Source: Acidiferrobacteraceae bacterium (GTDB lineage Bacteria; Pseudomonadota; Gammaproteobacteria; Acidiferrobacterales; Acidiferrobacteraceae). From it: 6,364 bases of DNA. Within the stretch, counting starts at the first letter, position 1. Every line of letters begins with the position of its first letter. Shown here piece after piece: positions 6,182-6,364 of the stretch. A program made the position numbers and the translations under genes. The notes beneath the pieces were generated by a model that was given only the letters and a program-made list of their open reading frames with translations, ran no database searches and was not told the DNA's origin. The stretch is taken from positions 1 to 6,364 of the forward strand of contig DAHWKH010000039.1 of NCBI GenBank assembly GCA_027343725.1, written 5' to 3'.

Positions 6182-6364
6182 TGGCGCACGTACCAAACAA
6201 CCCCATCGCGCATCCCGAAGTCCAGCTCGCGAACGGCCGCGATTATGTGATCGGTTATGGGATCTCGCTTGTCACCATGGCCGTGGCGCTCGTGGTGGTG
6301 GTACAACACGCATGGGGGGAATACGGGCTTGCGGTGGCCGTGGCCGTGTGCGCCATCATCGCTT
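6181..6364 (+). CDS. cyoD: Cytochrome bo3 ubiquinol oxidase subunit IV (CyoD), right-truncated
   Basis: The first 61 codons are present and the frame runs off the window edge; CyoD is usually about 110 residues with three membrane helices. What is visible is a polar N-terminus (MAHVPNNPIAHPEVQ), then RDYVIGYGISL leading into a first helix (about 22-41), a short loop (QHAWGEYG) and the start of a second helix from about residue 48. Sequence similarity alone is modest over this short stretch, and the call rests largely on position directly after cyoC with a TGATG junction and on the helix pattern. CyoD helps assemble the CuB site and stabilise the complex in E. coli. A heme O synthase gene (cyoE) may follow outside the window. 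Confidence 0.88.
   Translation, partial: MAHVPNNPIAHPEVQLANGRDYVIGYGISLVTMAVALVVVVQHAWGEYGLAVAVAVCAIIA

Overview
This is GC-rich chromosomal DNA with two divergent gene clusters around a short intergenic region of about 250 bp. Reading left from the middle on the minus strand are pqiA and a left-truncated pqiB, which encode an MCE-type lipid-transport/envelope system. Reading right on the plus strand is cyoA-cyoB-cyoC-cyoD, the cytochrome bo3 ubiquinol oxidase operon; cyoD runs off the right edge. Coding density is high, and no RNA genes, mobile elements, CRISPR arrays or convincing intrinsic terminators were seen.

The proteins match the Escherichia coli Pqi and Cyo proteins in architecture and motif order, which suggests a proteobacterium, most likely a gammaproteobacterium or close relative. 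The periplasmic parts of PqiB and CyoA carry far more Lys/Arg than Asp/Glu. This is often seen in acidophiles, so a GC-rich acidophile of the Acidithiobacillia/Acidiferrobacter kind is possible. That placement is inference only.

Layout: bases 1-864 (minus) hold the N-terminal 288 codons of PqiB. Bases 857-2149 (minus) hold PqiA, which overlaps pqiB by 8 bp. Bases 2150-2403 are the divergent control region, with a perfect 16-bp palindrome, a GC-rich hairpin and a small inverted repeat. Bases 2404-3417 are cyoA, 3446-5533 cyoB, 5555-6181 cyoC and 6181-6364 the start of cyoD. The cyo genes are tightly spaced (28 bp, 21 bp and a 1-base overlap), each with a good Shine-Dalgarno sequence, as expected for one operon.

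Function: CyoB holds the hemes and CuB and reduces O2 with quinol electrons while pumping protons. CyoA is the lipid-anchored subunit II without CuA, and CyoC and CyoD are accessory membrane subunits. All metal ligands and the main proton-channel residues of CyoB are present, so the oxidase should be functional. PqiA and PqiB form an inner-membrane to outer-membrane transport assembly. The window looks like ordinary core-genome content rather than a new system. The points most worth checking are the intergenic palindrome, the basic periplasmic domains, and local substitutions or insertions in CyoA, CyoB and CyoC.
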